This document shows, one piece after another, positions 19,470-21,589 of a DNA stretch of 21,589 nucleotides. The position numbers were made by a program, and so were the translations under genes. Positions within the stretch are counted from its first letter, which is position 1, and every line of letters starts with the position of its first letter. Origin of the DNA: Stenocarpella maydis (Eukaryota; Ascomycota; Sordariomycetes; Diaporthales; Diaporthaceae); assembly GCA_002270565.1 (NCBI GenBank), contig NQMI01000261.1:3811-25399 (forward strand), given 5' to 3'. The notes below the pieces were generated by a model that saw only the letters and a list, made by a program, of their open reading frames with translations, ran no database searches and was not told the origin of the DNA.

Positions 19470-21509
19470 TCCATCAGCTATCGCATGCTATAATCCTGTT
19501 CCCTTATTATTGGAATTTTGGGCAGCAGCCCCTGCTGCCTTAGTAGATGCCACCCTTGAGCCTTATTAAGCATATACACCTTGCAGATCAGTTCCTCACA
19601 ATTTGCCCATCCGCCAGGGTTTCGCAGGCAATCCAAGGGTATACAGGAGTCCAGCCTCATCAGGGCGCATCCCATTTTATCGTATTTTTAGTGCAGGTGC
19701 CAGTTCCTGAAGTCATTACGCTCGTATATATGTTTAATATCCTTACCCAGATATCATTAGGGAAACCAGTCATACTTAATTTTCTCCCTCATGTATTCCT
19801 TACAACCATTATAAACACATAATACCTAGGAGACATTCCAATACTTATCATATATTAGGCACGTACATCCTGCATCTCCTAGTTTTCTGTATTCCTGAGT
19901 AGGTCATTTCACAGCCTCCTTGAAAGGCCTCCCTGCAATCATAACGGCTATAATATTAGTCCTTAGGGCTAAAAGGGGCGCTTATCCGAGGTAGTCTTGC
20001 GGTTCCTTCCACAGGGTTTGTGGCGCAAGTATGGCCTAAGGGGCAGGTTTCCCTTCCGCCCTATAGTCCATCTACAGGAGCCCCTCCCTATTTCCTACTG
20101 CTAGGGTCCTTCCCTACTTTCCTAAAGCATTTTTAGGGAACCACCCGGTAGCTTCCTTATCACTACAGTGAGTAGCACAGCTGTCATCAAAGCAGGCTAT
20201 CCAACTAAGCGATACATATATTATTCTGGGTTTCTAGGGATTCTTCATTAGAGGGATAGGCTGCCATCATGCCTTGTCCTTCTGGTGTTTTTCGCATTAG
20301 GGTTTAATACATTAGGAGAAGTATAAACTATTATAAAGGTCTTCCTCATCAGGGTCGTAAAAGTCGCGTTCTTCCTCAGGGTCTTAGTCCGGATATAACT
20401 AACACTAGTTATACACATTTATCCTACAAATGCAATATTTACTTACAAGTTCCCATTACAATTTGGACCTGGGTGGTCCTCACGCATTACAAGTGGCTAC
20501 ACTAGCTTATTAGGTAGCTTCATTAGCTTATCAGGTTCCCTCAGGTACTAACTTCCAGTCCCTATTTTTCCTTAAAGCCCGGCATTCTAAGGCAAAATAT
20601 CCCATCTTGCTATAGTTATAACATTTAACGTTTTTCTTATCCTTACATTAGGCAACATCCAGTTCCATAGGTCCCACATGCTATCCCCACTGGGTGCTTA
20701 GTTTCTAATACTTCTTTCCCATATTAGATTTATACTTATAAAACATAGTCCATTCAGAAGTTCATCCTTTCTTTTCCAAGCATCATTCATAGAGTCTATT
20801 ATCAATCTGGATAGCCATTTCCATATAGCATAAAAAATCATCAGGTTGGTCCATAACTTTGCTGAGTTCATCCTTCACCTCATCCTTCAATCCGCAATAG
20901 AACATAAATTTCTTTACATTATCAGTATAATCAATTTTAGCACAGATTCACCTAAATTCTGCCATATAGTTAATCGCTAAACCGCGCTATTTACAATTCG
21001 CTAGGTCCCTTTCTGCCTGCCGTTCTTTATTCGGGTCCTAAAACAAGGACCTAAGGGCATCCTCATAGCCTTCATAACTACTAAAAATCCACTACATTTC
21101 AAGCTTGCAGGCTTCAAACGATTCCACATTAACAAAGTCAGTTAGGTAGGGTTCAAACCAAGCCAAGGCTCATCCTATGGAAGCATTAGTAGGCCCTGAC
21201 CTGCATCAGGTGTGCCTGAAGTTGTCCAGCAGTTCCATCATAGGGGGCCGGAGTGTTAAGCTTAACATATTCCTTTATCTAGATTGGGGTATTAATAATG
21301 TTGGCTCCAGCTCGGAGAGTGGTAATCTCCTATCAAAGCTATTCAACTTCCGCATTACGCTAAGCTTGTCCTTCCATAAGAAGGCGCAACTACCCAACCT
21401 CATTAGCTAGCTCCTAAACACAAGTATCCGTAGCCTCATTATTAGCAAGTTCATCCAGCTCATAGAGAAGGTTACAGGTAGGGGTAGTCATTCCAGAGTC
21501 CAACATCAT
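19470..21509 (-). pseudogene. gag: Decayed chromovirus gag with zinc knuckle and Cys/His repeats
   Basis: The ATG at 21509-21507 opens a Glu/Leu-rich helical N-terminus with stops, followed by the capsid segment LNTPAPYDGT (about 21250-21280). Near 21160 the reading jumps frame: HRMS is followed directly by LAWFEPYLTDF in another frame. Members of this Gag family have a longer segment here, so a deletion is likely. The second frame then runs to about 19478 and includes RQAERDLAN and GLKDEVKDEL of the capsid domain. The CCHC zinc knuckle is at about 20585-20626 (C.NYSKMGYFALEC), where the second Cys and the His are both Tyr. Three C-X4-C-X2-H-type motifs lie at 20194-20135, 19819-19760 and 19600-19541. 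Pol follows in the -1 frame. Stops are at Gln/Trp/Arg-like codons throughout. Confidence 0.85.
19541..20194 (-). other. Three C-X4-C-X2-H...K...W motifs in the Gag tail
   Basis: In one minus-strand frame there are three 20-codon blocks of nearly equal spacing. The first is CFDDSCATH...K....WFP at 20194-20135, the second CVYNGCKEY...K....WFP at 19819-19760, and the third CEELICKVY...K...WH at 19600-19541. The His of the first block is Tyr in the other two, a change that a C-to-T mutation of CAY gives. The repeated spacing of Cys, Cys, His/Tyr, Lys and Trp suggests a small metal-binding or structural repeat between the zinc knuckle and the protease. I recall similar Cys/His blocks in related fungal gypsy polyproteins but know no assigned function. 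Confidence 0.6.
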
Positions 21510-21589
21510 AAAGGGTTTTCACATATAATATTGCTCAAAGTCCGCATAGCAACGTATAAACAAGAGTCATCAAAATATAATAATCAAAG
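21510..21589 (-). other. Upstream leader of the chromovirus gag, cut by window end
   Basis: The 80 bases before the gag ATG are AT-rich with no coding signal. The 5' LTR and the primer-binding site are expected beyond 21589 and are not visible here. Confidence 0.4.

Larger units (their letters stand above)
13685..21589 (-). mobile_element. Ty3/gypsy chromovirus remnant (minus strand, 5' end beyond window)
   Basis: Read on the minus strand from high to low coordinates: Gag (from 21509), zinc knuckle, Cys/His repeats, protease, RT, RNase H, integrase, chromodomain (about 15285-15440), a non-coding tail, an antisense accessory gene remnant, then a candidate 3' LTR. Integrase after RNase H plus a C-terminal chromodomain defines the chromovirus branch of Ty3/gypsy. 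The Pol frame is conserved over about 4 kb apart from stop codons, and the catalytic residues of RT and integrase are mostly intact. It therefore looks less damaged at active sites than the plus-strand element. A 525-bp foreign segment lies inside pol. Confidence 0.85.

Noticed and set aside
19547..19822. 91-codon plus-strand open frame
   Set aside because: Antisense to the chromovirus Gag tail, where the minus frame shows the repeated Cys/His motifs.
21177..21410. 77-codon plus-strand open frame
   Set aside because: Antisense to the chromovirus Gag N-terminal frame.
1..21589. Alternative genetic code with reassigned stop codons
   Set aside because: All three stop codons appear at Gln, Trp and Arg positions, and catalytic Asp, Cys and His codons are also changed by transitions. 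Copies differ by transitions, so mutation explains the stops better.
1..21589. tRNA or rRNA genes, CRISPR arrays, bacterial operons
   Set aside because: No tRNA or rRNA-like sequence was seen. The short tandem repeats have no spacers, and every protein remnant recognised is from eukaryotic (fungal) retrotransposons.

Overview
The window looks like a repeat-only, AT-rich block from a filamentous ascomycete (Pezizomycotina). I see no intact host gene, tRNA, rRNA or bacterial-type signal. Long reading frames can be followed for hundreds of codons, but they are riddled with TAG/TAA/TGA where Gln, Trp or Arg would be expected. The one pair of duplicated sequences differs almost only by transitions. 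Both facts fit repeat-induced point mutation (RIP, C-to-T on either strand) acting on transposable elements.

Layout. (1) 1-2168: a plus-strand decayed frame of about 700 codons, called ORF A here, which I do not recognise. (2) 2169-3708: no gene called; it holds an 18-bp CCAAT-bearing tandem repeat. (3) About 3709-10690: a plus-strand Ty3/gypsy retrotransposon remnant. Its Gag frame is followed by a Pol frame with protease, reverse transcriptase, RNase H and integrase, and several catalytic Asp codons have become Asn. (4) 10835-11893: a second unrecognised decayed frame (ORF B) on the minus strand. (5) 12140-13683: a second direct copy of the first 1544 bp of the window, spaced exactly 12,139 bp from the first and stopping at a single ambiguous base (N, 13684).

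(6) 13685-21589: a second Ty3/gypsy element, on the minus strand and of chromovirus type. From its 5' end at high coordinates it has Gag with a mutated zinc knuckle, three repeated C-X4-C-X2-H-like motifs, protease, RT with an intact YLDD box, RNase H, an integrase with D, D, E visible, and a C-terminal chromodomain. A candidate 3' LTR tip (TGTAACG, minus strand) lies at 13980. Between pol and that LTR sits an antisense (plus-strand) coiled-coil gene remnant at 14186-14851. A roughly 525-bp insertion with little RIP, carrying a 24-bp triple repeat, splits pol between protease and RT.

Nothing here is likely to make a working protein. The points most worth following are the 12,139-bp direct repeat carrying ORF A (a very long LTR with its own genes, or a tandem element), the unrecognised ORF A/ORF B pair in divergent orientation, the triplicated Cys/His motif in the chromovirus, and the antisense gene inside the chromovirus.
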